Assembly (NCBI RefSeq): GCF_005155025.1
Contig: NZ_CP039731.1
Location: 930,001-994,000 of the forward strand
Direction: 5' to 3'
From: Aquitalea aquatilis
Lineage (GTDB): Bacteria; Pseudomonadota; Gammaproteobacteria; Burkholderiales; Chromobacteriaceae
DNA length: 64,000 nt
This document shows positions 54,765 to 62,876 of the stretch, piece by piece. Position 1 is the stretch's first letter, and each line of letters starts with the position of its first letter. The translations under genes were made by a program, and so were the position numbers. Under the pieces are notes generated by a model. The model searched no databases. It was not told the DNA's origin and saw only the letters and a list, made by a program, of their open reading frames with translations.

Positions 54765-55706
54765 TCAGCTCAGGCGCAGTTTGAAGGTTTCCAGCGCCTG
54801 CATCAGCAGCTGGAGAATGCCCCCCTCCCACAGCGAGTGGCCAGCCATTTCCACCAGGTGGAAATCAGCCTCTGGCCAGTGCTGTGCCAGTTCACTGGCG
54901 GTGACTGGCGGGCACACCACGTCGTAGCGGCCCTGCACGATGACCGCCGGGATATGGCGAATGCGCTCGATCTGCTGCAGCAACTGTGCCTCGGGCAGGA
55001 AAATGCGATGTACGAAGTAATGCGCTTCCAGCCGCGCCAGCGACAGCGCCACATATTCGCTGCTGGCGCGCTCGATGGCGTCGGCATTCTGGCGGAGGGC
55101 GACGCAGGCTCCTTCGTAACGACCCCAGGCACGGCAGGCCGGCAGGTGCACTTGCGGATCGGGGTCGGTCAGCCGGCGGTAATAGGCCTGCAGCAAATCG
55201 TCGCGCTCAGCCACGGGAATCGGCGCGACAAAGCGTTGCCATTCCTCGGGGTAGAACTGGCGCATGCCATGCATGAACCAGTCGATTTCGCTTTGTCTGC
55301 CCAGAAAAATACCACGCAGGACCAAGCCCTGTACCCGCTGCGGATGCGCCTGGGCATAGGCCAGTGCCAGCGTGCTACCCCAGGATCCGCCAAACACCAG
55401 CCAGCGCGCGATGCCCAGATGCTCGCGCAGGCGTTCGATGTCGGCGACCAGGTGCTGGGTGGTGTTGTCGCGCAGTTCGCCACGCGGCACCGAACGGCCA
55501 CTGCCGCGCTGATCAAACAAGACCGCGCGATAAAACCAGGGGTCGAACAGCTGCCGGCTCATCGGCGCACAACCATCGCCCGGCCCGCCATGCAGATACA
55601 GCACCGGCTGACCATCCTGCCGGCCACATTGTTCCCAGTACATCTGGTGCAGACCATCCAGCGGCAACATGCCGCTGGCGTAGGGCGTAATCGGGGGATA
55701 GAGCAT
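54765..55706 (-). CDS. pip: Proline iminopeptidase
   Basis: Pip is an alpha/beta-hydrolase that removes N-terminal proline from peptides. At 313 residues it fits the bacterial family (about 310-320). Motifs: LYLHGGPGDGCAP (oxyanion region HGGPG), the nucleophile elbow VFGGSWGSTLALAYAQAHP with the catalytic Ser, and FDQRGSGRS. The catalytic Asp is in VQGRYDVVCPP and the His in VEMAGHSLW. ATG at 55706 begins MLYPPITPYASG. It is convergent-independent, 52 bases after the EVE gene. Confidence 0.96.
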   Translation of the reverse strand: MLYPPITPYASGMLPLDGLHQMYWEQCGRQDGQPVLYLHGGPGDGCAPMSRQLFDPWFYRAVLFDQRGSGRSVPRGELRDNTTQHLVADIERLREHLGIARWLVFGGSWGSTLALAYAQAHPQRVQGLVLRGIFLGRQSEIDWFMHGMRQFYPEEWQRFVAPIPVAERDDLLQAYYRRLTDPDPQVHLPACRAWGRYEGACVALRQNADAIERASSEYVALSLARLEAHYFVHRIFLPEAQLLQQIERIRHIPAVIVQGRYDVVCPPVTASELAQHWPEADFHLVEMAGHSLWEGGILQLLMQALETFKLRLS

Positions 55707-55758
55707 CAGCGTCCTTGTCGGGTTGGCATGGGGACAGGCCCTGTTAGCAGGGCAGGAT

Positions 55759-56217
55759 TCAGCACAACTGGCTGGTGATGTAGTCCCACTCCAGCGGGCT
55801 GACCGGGGTAATCGACAGCCGATTGCCGCGCTTGAGTACCTGCATCTGCTCCAGCGGTGGATGCTGGCGCAACAAGGCAGGCGTCAGCAGCGGAGTCTTG
55901 CGCACAAAGCGCACATCCACACACTGCCAGCGCGCGGCATCCGGCACGGACTTGGCATCGAAATAGGGACTGGCCGGATCAAACTGGCTGGAGTCGGCAT
56001 GGGCAGTACTGGCCACCACAGCCAGGCCAGCGATACCTGGCTCGGCACAGCTGGAATGCCAGAACAGCACGCCATCACCCGGCTGCATGTCATCGCGCAT
56101 GAAATTGCGCGCCTGATAATTACGCACCCCGGTCCACTCGAAAGCCCGCTGCGGCGCAGCCATCAGGTCATCAATGGACGTTTCGTCCGGCTCGGATTTC
56201 ATCAGCCAATAGCGCAT
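55759..56217 (-). CDS. EVE-domain protein
   Basis: This 152-residue protein belongs to the EVE/PUA-like fold family that reads modified bases. The start MRYWLMKSEPDETSIDDL is the family hallmark, with WTGVRNYQARNFMRDDMQPGDGVLFWHSSC (in pieces) and PGIAGLAVV following. YPxFDAKSxPDAARWQCVDVRF and SITPVSPLEWDYI are also typical. Function in bacteria is not settled; the related human THYN1 and plasmid/defence EVE proteins bind modified nucleic acid. Upstream lies the divergent small lipoprotein gene. Confidence 0.93.
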   Translation of the reverse strand: MRYWLMKSEPDETSIDDLMAAPQRAFEWTGVRNYQARNFMRDDMQPGDGVLFWHSSCAEPGIAGLAVVASTAHADSSQFDPASPYFDAKSVPDAARWQCVDVRFVRKTPLLTPALLRQHPPLEQMQVLKRGNRLSITPVSPLEWDYITSQLC

Positions 56218-56346
56218 GGGAAATGTCTGTTAATCAATGGGAGGTTAACTTAACAATTTACGCCATCTTACAACTGTCGGGCTGGATTATGCTGAGTTCA
56301 GGATAAACATCAGGGCCAAGCAGCCCTTGCAACCAGGAGAAACATC

Positions 56347-56508
56347 ATGAAAAGCCTGCTGATCGGCGTCTTGCTCGCCAGCGCTCTGAGCGCCTGTGTC
56401 GTCGTCCCGCCACGCGTTGCCTACCGTGGACCTGAGTTCCGGCCAGTGGAGGTGGTTCCGGTCTACGTGCCGGCAGAGCGCCATCACCACTGGGACCGTC
56501 GAGACTAA
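56347..56508 (+). CDS. Small lipoprotein (53 residues)
   Basis: This short gene has AGGAG seven bases before its ATG. The product is MKSLLIGVLLASALSACVVV and then a short mature part: the lipobox LSAC puts lipidation on Cys17. The mature region is Pro/Val-rich (VVPPRVAYRGPEF, VEVVPVYVP) and ends HHHWDRRD with three His that could bind metal. It is too short for most gene finders. It is divergent from the EVE gene and converges on fau, with 15 bases between the two stops. Promoter sequence is not clear. Similar tiny lipoproteins of unknown role are common in this group. Confidence 0.8.
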   Translation: MKSLLIGVLLASALSACVVVPPRVAYRGPEFRPVEVVPVYVPAERHHHWDRRD

Positions 56509-56523
56509 CCCTCGCCCTGTGCG

Positions 56524-57138
56524 TTAAGTAGCACTGCGGTTTGGTGCAAAGCGGTGCAGACCCGACTCAGTCAGCAGATAGTCCAGCTGCACATCCCACG
56601 CTTCGCGCGGTACGGCAGCCACACGCTGGCAATCGTAGGCCACGCCGACCAGCAGGGGCTTGCCGTAGCGGGGGTGGCGGTGGCGAAAGGCCAGACTGCT
56701 GTCATAGAAGCCCCCGCCCTGCCCCATGCGATAGCCTTGCTCGTCGACAGCCAGCAAGGGCAGCAACAGCACATCCAGCCGCTCTGCCCGCAGGCAGGGG
56801 CCATCAAATTCCACGATGCCGTAGCGCGGATGGCGATACCAGCGGCCTGCCGCATTCAGCCGGGAGAACCACATGCGCCGGCCGCGCGCCGGAATCTGCG
56901 GCAACCAGACACTGGCCCCGCGTTGCAAGGCCGTGCTGAGCAGAATCTCGATATCCAGCTCGGAACCCGCCGCCAGATAGCCACCAATGCGCTTGCCCCG
57001 CCGCAACAAACGGCCGGCATGGCGCGCAACGGCGCGCATGGCCTGGGCGCGATAAGCCGGGCTCAATGCCATGCGCTGGCGACGGATGTTCTTGCGCAGG
57101 GTGATCTTGTCGGTAGCGGCAGAAGACGATGGCGTCAT
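56524..57138 (-). CDS. fau: 5-formyltetrahydrofolate cyclo-ligase
   Basis: The ligase converts 5-formyl-THF to 5,10-methenyl-THF with ATP. The 204-residue product has KITLRKNIRRQRMALSP at its start, GYLAAGSELDIEILL, and the PQGAGGGF-like motif MGQGGGFYDSSLAFR near 135-150 with PLLVGVAYDCQRV. ATG at 57138 matches the family start; the open frame running 55 codons further crosses the end of the 6S RNA and is rejected. fau directly downstream of 6S RNA is the classical arrangement in many proteobacteria. Confidence 0.95.
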   Translation of the reverse strand: MTPSSSAATDKITLRKNIRRQRMALSPAYRAQAMRAVARHAGRLLRRGKRIGGYLAAGSELDIEILLSTALQRGASVWLPQIPARGRRMWFSRLNAAGRWYRHPRYGIVEFDGPCLRAERLDVLLLPLLAVDEQGYRMGQGGGFYDSSLAFRHRHPRYGKPLLVGVAYDCQRVAAVPREAWDVQLDYLLTESGLHRFAPNRSAT

Positions 57139-57195
57139 GGCTGGCCCATGAGAGCAGAAATGAAAACGACCCGGAGCAAGATGCGCCGGGTCGTG

Positions 57196-57382
57196 AAGGG
57201 AGACCCCCGCGAGTGTCGTTTGGGCATAATTCGCTTGTACCCTGTTTCCAGGGAGGGTCACCTGCCAGCCACTTCGGGCGCGTCCGCAAGGGACCCGACA
57301 CACCCGTGACTCACGCTGGCAACCAGAAGCGAACGCATTGGTACAAAGGAATTGTTTGCCGTCACGAACACCGCAGGGGATA
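57196..57382 (-). ncRNA. ssrS: 6S RNA
   Basis: The minus strand has a closing helix in which GACCCCCGCGAGTGTCGT (57202-57219, plus strand) faces ACGAACACCGCAGGGGA (57364-57380). The strands pair as CCCCTGCG-GTGT-TCGT with ACGA-CAC-TCGC-GGGG, leaving small bulges. A 3'-side CCCTGGAAACAGGG hairpin follows the central region, resembling the equivalent hairpin beside the E. coli 6S central bubble. Length (about 187 nt) and location between zapA and fau match 6S RNA in other proteobacteria. 6S RNA binds sigma70 RNA polymerase and represses promoters in stationary phase. Exact ends are uncertain by a few bases. No gene is supportable here. Confidence 0.82.
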
Positions 57383-57414
57383 AGCTGATCTGTAGTGTCC
57401 GCCAGCCTGCCTGT

Positions 57415-57726
57415 TCAGAACAGGGCTTGCTGGCTTTCGCGAAGCGCCGTGTCGGCTGCCTCGCTCATATTGCGTATTTTACGCTGGAATGAGGCCATTT
57501 CCAAGCCCTCTCCCACTTTGGTGCGTAACAAATCGTGGGCAATGTTCAGCGCGGCCATGATGGCGATCTTGTCCGCATCCATCACCTTGCCATGCTGCTG
57601 GATCATGTCGATCTTGCCTTCCAGCAGTCTGACCGCTTCCAGCAGGGTTTCGCGCTCGTCGGCGGGTGAGCCTATGGTGAAGTGACGACCCAGCAATTCG
57701 ATGTCCACCTGCACGATATCGCTCAT
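57415..57726 (-). CDS. zapA: Cell division protein ZapA
   Basis: ZapA bundles FtsZ filaments at the division site. The 103-residue protein starts VQVDIELLGRHFTIGSPADERETLLEAVRLLEGKIDMIQ (in pieces) and continues into a coiled coil (DKIAIMAALNIAHDLLRTK, EMASFQRKIRNM), the family layout. It overlaps the upstream coiled-coil gene by four bases and precedes the 6S RNA by about 30. Confidence 0.95.
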   Translation of the reverse strand: MSDIVQVDIELLGRHFTIGSPADERETLLEAVRLLEGKIDMIQQHGKVMDADKIAIMAALNIAHDLLRTKVGEGLEMASFQRKIRNMSEAADTALRESQQALF

Positions 57727-57950
57727 TCTGCCTCTCCTGCGCCCTGCTCCGGTTCATCCGCCTTCGGCAGGCGCTCCACCAGCGCGGCCACGCGACTGCG
57801 GGTTTCGTTCACACGGAAATTCAGCTCGGCGTTTTCCTTCAGCGCTTCAGCCAGCGCCTGGGCAAAACGGCCGTTCTGGGTTTCCAGTTCCTTGATGCGG
57901 CCAATCAATGCCTGCACGCGGGATTCGAGATATTCCAGTTCCTTGTCCAT
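57723..57950 (-). CDS. Small coiled-coil protein upstream of zapA (TIGR02449-like)
   Basis: The 75-residue protein is almost entirely one coiled coil: MDKELEYLESRVQALIGRIKELETQNGRFAQALAEALKENAEL in pieces, then RVNETRSRVAALVERL, ending in an acidic tail. Proteins of this size and pattern (TIGR02449, resembling ZapB) commonly sit directly upstream of zapA. It overlaps zapA by four bases. A role in division with ZapA is inferred from this linkage only. Confidence 0.85.
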   Translation of the reverse strand: MDKELEYLESRVQALIGRIKELETQNGRFAQALAEALKENAELNFRVNETRSRVAALVERLPKADEPEQGAGEAE

Positions 57951-57971
57951 GGCGGCGAGGATAACGGTCGG

Positions 57972-58853
57972 CTAGTCCAGCGTCAAACCCAGACTACGCC
58001 GTGCTGTGTCCAGCGTGGCACACATGGCCACGGCCCCGTCCAGCAGCCGTGGGCCGGGAATGGTCAGCAAATCCTCATCCACCACATAGCGCGTCGCTTT
58101 GGCCACTGCCGGCAAGGCCGGCCAGCGGTCCCACATGCGCAGGATATCGGCGCGGCCAGCCAGTATGACTTGTGGCTGAGCCGCGACAACCGCTTCCATG
58201 CTGACCTGCGGCGCAGCCTGGGCAAGGCCACCAAAGACATTGCGCCCACCGCACAGCTGCATGACCGAACCCATGAAGCTGCGCTGGCTGACGGTAAAGA
58301 TGGGGGCACTGCTGATCTGGTAAAACACCGTCAGCGGCGGACGGCGGGCATAACGCTGGCGCAGTTGCAGCAGACGCTGGCGATAGCGGCTGGCCGCCGC
58401 ATCGGCTTGCGGCTGCGTGGCGGTCAACTGGCCCAGGCGGTGCATCTCGCTGGCGATGTCTTCCAGCTGCAAGGGATGGCTGATGAACACCGGCACGCCA
58501 AGCTGGCGCAAGCGCTCCAGTTCGCGTGGATTGCCGCCATCCTGCCAGGCCACTACCAGATCGGGCTGCTGACGCATGACCGCTTCCAGGCTGACCCCGC
58601 TATAGCCGCCCACCCGCGGTAGCTGGCGTGCTGCTGGCGGATAGTTGCTGTAATCCACCGTCGCCACCAGCCGTGAGCCGGCACCGATGGCGTAGAGCAT
58701 TTCGGTGGCATGCGGAGAGAGCGAAACAATGCGCCGGGCAGCACTTGGCAGTATCAGCCCTTGGCCGGCACCGTCGCGCACGACTATGGCCGCCTGGGCC
58801 GGGGCCAGCAGCAGTGCCAGCAACAACCAGCCGGCGCGTCCAAACCGGGCCAT
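57972..58853 (-). CDS. btuF: Cobalamin/corrinoid ABC transporter substrate-binding protein (BtuF-like)
   Basis: This periplasmic vitamin B12-binding protein has 293 residues. The signal peptide ends near APAQA. The periplasmic binding domain follows: RRIVSLSPHATEMLYAIGAGSRLVATVDYSNYPPAARQLPRVGGYSGVSLEAVMRQQPDLVVAWQDGGNPRE (in pieces), the long helix and PLQLEDI, ending RLLDGAVAMC. The start overlaps the cobU stop by one base. No btuC/btuD neighbour lies in the window, so the permease is elsewhere. Assignment to cobalamin rather than siderophores rests on motifs plus the neighbours. Confidence 0.93.
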   Translation of the reverse strand: MARFGRAGWLLLALLLAPAQAAIVVRDGAGQGLILPSAARRIVSLSPHATEMLYAIGAGSRLVATVDYSNYPPAARQLPRVGGYSGVSLEAVMRQQPDLVVAWQDGGNPRELERLRQLGVPVFISHPLQLEDIASEMHRLGQLTATQPQADAAASRYRQRLLQLRQRYARRPPLTVFYQISSAPIFTVSQRSFMGSVMQLCGGRNVFGGLAQAAPQVSMEAVVAAQPQVILAGRADILRMWDRWPALPAVAKATRYVVDEDLLTIPGPRLLDGAVAMCATLDTARRSLGLTLD

Positions 58854-59377
58854 CAGCCGCCCTTGAGCGCCAGCGGCAGGCCGCAGGCCACCAGGGTCAC
58901 GCGCTGGCAGCGGGCGGCGATGTCCTGATTGAGCCGGCCAAGCAGATCGCCATAGCGCCGTGCCACGCTGCTCATCGGCATCACGCCCCAGCCGATTTCA
59001 TTGCTGACCAGCAACAGCTGGCCTTGCACTGCCGCAATGGCTTCCAGCAGCCATTGCCTTTCCTGCACGAAGTCCATTTCGTCGAACTGGTCGTCGCTGC
59101 GGAAAAAGCGCATCAGCCACATGCCCAGGCAATCCACCAGCAACAGGCCGTCTTCCTGATCATGTCCCAGCACCAGTTCGGCCAGACCACGCTCGGCTTC
59201 CAGCACGTGCCAGTGCTGCGGCCGCTGCAAACGGTGCTGGCGCACCCGTTCGGCAAACTCATCATCGCGCACTTCGGCAGTGGCGATGTAAGTCACCGGG
59301 CCGCCATGCTGCACGGCCAGTTGTTCGGCGTAGCGGCTTTTACCGGAGCGGGAGCCGCCGCTGATCAGGTGGGTCAT
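58853..59377 (-). CDS. cobU: Adenosylcobinamide kinase / guanylyltransferase
   Basis: CobU (CobP) phosphorylates and then guanylates adenosylcobinamide in the salvage and late synthesis pathway. The 174-residue protein begins MTHLISGGSRSGKSRYAEQLA (P-loop GGSRSGKS at about 7-14), with YIATAEVRDDEFAERVRQH, the HW motif, LLVDCLGMWL, and NEIGWGVMP. Its stop overlaps the btuF start by one base. A terminator hairpin lies between it and btuB, so it may have its own promoter or rely on read-through. Confidence 0.96.
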   Translation of the reverse strand: MTHLISGGSRSGKSRYAEQLAVQHGGPVTYIATAEVRDDEFAERVRQHRLQRPQHWHVLEAERGLAELVLGHDQEDGLLLVDCLGMWLMRFFRSDDQFDEMDFVQERQWLLEAIAAVQGQLLLVSNEIGWGVMPMSSVARRYGDLLGRLNQDIAARCQRVTLVACGLPLALKGG

Positions 59378-59397
59378 GAACTTGATATCCCGAAAAA

Positions 59398-59422
59398 CCG
59401 GGCCTCCAGCAAGGAGGCCCGG
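59398..59422 (-). terminator. Terminator between btuB and cobU
   Basis: A perfect 10-bp stem (CCGGGCCTCC with GGAGGCCCGG, 5-base loop) is followed by TTTTT on the minus strand. It lies 46 bases after the btuB stop and 20 before the cobU start. Confidence 0.85.
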
Positions 59423-59468
59423 CTACAAACCAAGAAGGGGCTGCCACCTATAAGGTAGCAAGCAAGGT

Positions 59469-61313
59469 TTATTTCTGCTGATAGCTTACGCCGATATACC
59501 CGCCAAGGCCCGCCGTGTTGTAGCCATAGAGCGTAGTGTAATGACGGTCGAACACATTGCTGAGCTTGAGATTGGCAGTCCACTCGCGGGCAAAGCGGTA
59601 ATTGGCATAGAGATTGGTCAACGTATAGCCGCCCAGCCAGACATTGCTGCCGCTATCGGTCGTGTCACGCCGCTTGGCACTGACCTGCCACTCCAGCCCG
59701 GTAGTCACTCGCCCCCAGTCATAGGCGGCCGCCAGCTGCCCGTAGGCGCGGGCACGTCGCTGCAATTGCTGGTGGCCGGAATGGTCCAGCGGGTCCTGAT
59801 AGGTGGCAGAGCCAGACCAGTCCCAGTTGCCGACAGCCTTGGCCGCCGCCAACGTGGCACCACGGATGGTGGCATGGCTGATATTGGTCATGGTGCTGTA
59901 GTCGGAGGTAATGGCAATCATGTTGTCGATGCTGTTGTGAAACAGCGTCAGCGAGGCCGAACTGCCATTAGCCTTGTATTGCAAGGCCAGCTCGGCATTG
60001 CGCGATGTCTCCGGCTGCAGGTGGGGGTTGCCGGCGTAGCCATAGCTATCCAGCGGGTAGTACAGGTCATTGAAGGTGGGGGCCTTGAAGGCGGTGCCAT
60101 AGCTGGCGCGTGCAGTCAGCGCCTCGTTCAGGCGATAGCCGTAACCCAGCTGGCCGGTGGTTTTGCCGCCAAACTGCTCATCCTGATCATGACGGGCACT
60201 GGCTTGCAGCAAATGCTTGCCGAATTCGCCGCTGTAGCCGATGAACACCGCCTTGTTGCTGCGTTCGCTGACATCAAAAGCCGTGCTGCTGTCCACATGC
60301 TGCTGGGTATAGTCGAAGCCAGCCAGCCAATTTCCCAGCCCGGTGTGGATATCGTTCTGCCACAGCCATTCGTTCTGGGCGGTCTGATACAGGTCGGCAC
60401 GCTGGGCCATGTCGCCATTGGTCCAGTGCTCCTGTCTGTCAACGCTGTGGCTGAAACGCAGGGTGGAGGTCCAGTTGTCGGTGAGGCTGTTTTTGGATTC
60501 CAGGCTGGCACCGCTCTGGCGACTGCGTTGCAGATCTTCACCGTGGCTGTTGTAGCCGTCGTAATCCATTTTGCCGTTGGTCTGGAACAGGCGCAGCGAC
60601 AGCTCCTGGCCGGCAGCCAGCGTCTGGGTCAGGTTGGCCGAGTAGGACAGGTTGCGGTAGGGATCACGGTCGGGGTTATAGCTGCTGCTCTGCGCATTGG
60701 TGGCGGAGATGCCATTGGTTTGCTGCTGGCTGAACTGCAGGCTGAAGGCGGTATTGTCCAGCTTGCCAGCCACCCCAGCGGCTGACTGGAACAGACCATG
60801 GTCGCCCACGCCCAGCGCAGCATTGAAACGCGGGGCACCGCTACCCTGGCGAGTGAAAATCTGGATCACGCCGCCGATGGCATCGGCACCATACAGGCTG
60901 GAGCTGCTGCCACGCAGGATTTCGATGCGCTCGATATTGTCCAGCGGGATGTTTTCCAGCGCCGTGGTACCGGTGGTGGCCGAGACGATACGCACACCAT
61001 CCAGCAACACCACGGTCTGGTTGGCATTGCTGCCACGCAGGTAGATGCTGGCCTGGCTGCCGGCACCACCGGAACTGACCACTTCAACCCCGGGCTGGCG
61101 TGCCAGCAGTTGCGGCAAGCTGGTGACGGCAGATTGCTCGATGTCGTCGCGGGTAATCACACTGATGTCAGACAGGGTCTTGGTGATGGATTGCGGCTGG
61201 CGGCTGGCCGTTACCACCACTTCCTCGCCCTGGAATTGCGGCAGATTGTCGGCATGGGCCATGCCGGTGCCGATCAGCGACACCAGCAGCCCGATTTGTT
61301 GCGGCTTGAACAT
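59469..61313 (-). CDS. btuB: TonB-dependent vitamin B12 outer-membrane receptor BtuB
   Basis: BtuB is a 22-strand barrel importing cobalamin with TonB energy. The 614-residue protein has a signal peptide ending near GTGMAHA. The TonB box region is GEEVVVTASRQPQ, the plug domain runs to about 160 (SQASIYLRGSNANQTVVLLDGVRI, SSSLYGADAIGGVIQIFTR), and the barrel ends GVSYQQK. ATG at 61313 with AGGAG upstream is preferred to GTG at 61322. It lies downstream of a cobalamin riboswitch. The barrel and plug layout and length match BtuB; the corrinoid preference follows from the riboswitch. Confidence 0.95.
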   Translation of the reverse strand: MFKPQQIGLLVSLIGTGMAHADNLPQFQGEEVVVTASRQPQSITKTLSDISVITRDDIEQSAVTSLPQLLARQPGVEVVSSGGAGSQASIYLRGSNANQTVVLLDGVRIVSATTGTTALENIPLDNIERIEILRGSSSSLYGADAIGGVIQIFTRQGSGAPRFNAALGVGDHGLFQSAAGVAGKLDNTAFSLQFSQQQTNGISATNAQSSSYNPDRDPYRNLSYSANLTQTLAAGQELSLRLFQTNGKMDYDGYNSHGEDLQRSRQSGASLESKNSLTDNWTSTLRFSHSVDRQEHWTNGDMAQRADLYQTAQNEWLWQNDIHTGLGNWLAGFDYTQQHVDSSTAFDVSERSNKAVFIGYSGEFGKHLLQASARHDQDEQFGGKTTGQLGYGYRLNEALTARASYGTAFKAPTFNDLYYPLDSYGYAGNPHLQPETSRNAELALQYKANGSSASLTLFHNSIDNMIAITSDYSTMTNISHATIRGATLAAAKAVGNWDWSGSATYQDPLDHSGHQQLQRRARAYGQLAAAYDWGRVTTGLEWQVSAKRRDTTDSGSNVWLGGYTLTNLYANYRFAREWTANLKLSNVFDRHYTTLYGYNTAGLGGYIGVSYQQK

Positions 61314-61502
61314 GAAACACACACTCCTGAAATGAAAAACCGGCAGAGCTGACAGGCTGCTGCCGCGAGGAGTGCGAAGAGGACGGCTTTCGCCGCTTGA
61401 ACATCATGGCATGCGGAGCGGCGCAGCTGGCGCGCTCCGCTGTCTGCAAGATCGCCTCCCCGCGATACTCCAGCACCGGCAGCCGCACAGGCAGCCGCCG
61501 GC

Positions 61503-61683
61503 GACAGGCCGGTCTCCGGGCTTGGTCTTGCAGTCGTGCGCCTTCCCGTTCGATGTGAACAGTGGCGATGGCACAACCTTGGCCAGCAAAAGGCCAGACC
61601 TTACCGTTGCGGGGGCAGCGCCGGTCTTGCACCGGCTTCCCGTTTCATCCGGGCGGCAAAGCCCGGACACCTGTCTGGCGGGA
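61503..61683 (-). promoter_or_regulatory. Cobalamin riboswitch upstream of btuB
   Basis: On the minus strand the sequence AACGGGAAGCCGGTGCAAG leads into a CCGGCGCTGCCCCCGCAACGGTA segment (split here in words), which is the conserved cobalamin aptamer core (GGGAA...GGTG...CCGC.ACGG). It is followed by the B12-box-like GCCCGGAGACC and a closing CCTGTC, matching the 5' GACAGG. The aptamer starts just after the putative TATAAT of btuB. Between its 3' end and the btuB start lies about 190 bases for the expression platform. Boundaries are approximate. Confidence 0.93.
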
Positions 61684-61689
61684 ATTATA
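61684..61689 (-). promoter_or_regulatory. -10 box for the btuB riboswitch transcript
   Basis: TATAAT on the minus strand ends one base before the riboswitch region. A -35 box at 17 bases (TCTATT) is a poor match, so the promoter may need an activator or be weak. Placement immediately before the aptamer supports the call. Confidence 0.45.
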
Positions 61690-61730
61690 AAGCGAATTGT
61701 CGCGAAAATAGAGCGATCATCAGCGATTTG

Positions 61731-61750
61731 TTGCCATATGCAAATGGCAA
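61731..61750. promoter_or_regulatory. Inverted repeat in the btuB/cobT divergent region
   Basis: TTGCCAT (61731-61737) and ATGGCAA (61744-61750) form a perfect 7-bp inverted repeat with a 6-base spacer. It lies about 45 bases upstream of the btuB -10 box and about 90 bases before cobT, where a regulator of either gene could bind. No T-run follows on either strand, so a terminator is unlikely. Confidence 0.4.
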
Positions 61751-61841
61751 TGCCCATGCCATACCGGCATGCCGCTTGCCGCGCCGCCCCCCATGACTTA
61801 GAGTCCCGCTCTAGCCCATGCCAACCAGAGAACACCGCATC

Positions 61842-62876
61842 ATGACCCAGTCCATCGCCCTGCCCGCCCACGCTTCTTATCAGGCTGCCCTGCAGCGCCA
61901 GAACTCGCTGACCAAGCCGGCCGGCAGCCTGGGTGTACTGGAAACGGTGGCCTGCCGCTTTGCCGCCTGGCAAGGCCAGACCATTCCGGCCGCGCTGACG
62001 CCGGCCATTACCGTTTTTGCTGGTGACCACGGCGTGACTGCCGAAGGCGTATCGGCCTACCCGTCCATCGTGACCGGCGAAATGGTGAAGAACTTTGCCG
62101 CCGGCGGCGCGGCCATCTGCGTGCTGGCCCGCGCCATCTCCGCCCGGCTGGAAGTGGTGGATGTGGGTGTGCTGGGTCAGCTGCCGGAACTGCCCATTGT
62201 CTATGCCAAGGTCGCTGCCGGCACGGCCAATCTGGCGCTTGAGGCCGCCATGAGCACGACCGAGGTGGAGGCCGCGCTGGAAGTGGGCCGCGCCGCCGCC
62301 CGCCGCGCCATCGAACAGGGTGCCAATCTGCTGATCGCCGGCGATATGGGCATTGGCAATACCACGCCGTCGGCGGCGCTGATCTGCCGCCTGGCCAATC
62401 TTGAGGTCGATCTCATCGTCGGCCGCGGCACCGGCATCGACGACGCCGGCCTCGCCAACAAGCGCCGCGTGGTGGCACAGGCACTGCAGCGCCTGCAAGG
62501 GCAGCCGTTGAGCGGCACGCAAGTGCTGGCCGAACTGGGCGGGCTGGAAATCGCCGCCATGGCCGGCTTCTATCTGGAAGGTGCCCTACAGGGCGTGCCG
62601 TCTCTGGTGGATGGCTTCATCGCCAGCGCAGCCGCACTGGCTGCCCGCGCCATCAACCCTGCCGTGGCCGCCTGGCTGCTGGCCAGCCATCGCTCGGAAG
62701 AAACCGGCCACCGCCTGGCACTGGAGGCGCTGGGGCTGGAGCCGCTGGTGGAACTGGGCATGCGGCTGGGTGAAGGCTCCGGCGCGGCGACCTGCGTACC
62801 GCTGTTGCAACTGGCCATCAAGCTGCATGCCGAGATGGCCACTTTTGCCCAGGCCGGAGTGACGGAGAAGGATTGA
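61842..62876 (+). CDS. cobT: Nicotinate-nucleotide-dimethylbenzimidazole phosphoribosyltransferase
   Basis: CobT activates the lower ligand 5,6-dimethylbenzimidazole as alpha-ribazole phosphate. The 344-residue protein has QNSLTKPAGSLGVLETVACRFAAWQ, FAGDHGVTAEGVSAYPS, LLIAGDMGIGNTTPSAAL (the conserved GDMGIGNTTP), GLEIAAMAGFYLEGALQG, and FIASAAALAA near the C-terminus. ATG at 61842 is preferred over an ATG 24 bases upstream. It overlaps cobC by one base (TGATG). No riboswitch is visible directly upstream on the plus strand. Confidence 0.96.
   Translation: MTQSIALPAHASYQAALQRQNSLTKPAGSLGVLETVACRFAAWQGQTIPAALTPAITVFAGDHGVTAEGVSAYPSIVTGEMVKNFAAGGAAICVLARAISARLEVVDVGVLGQLPELPIVYAKVAAGTANLALEAAMSTTEVEAALEVGRAAARRAIEQGANLLIAGDMGIGNTTPSAALICRLANLEVDLIVGRGTGIDDAGLANKRRVVAQALQRLQGQPLSGTQVLAELGGLEIAAMAGFYLEGALQGVPSLVDGFIASAAALAARAINPAVAAWLLASHRSEETGHRLALEALGLEPLVELGMRLGEGSGAATCVPLLQLAIKLHAEMATFAQAGVTEKD

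Noticed and set aside
61404-62522. A 372-codon minus-strand frame
   Set aside because: It covers the riboswitch and the antisense of cobT; both are strongly supported features.
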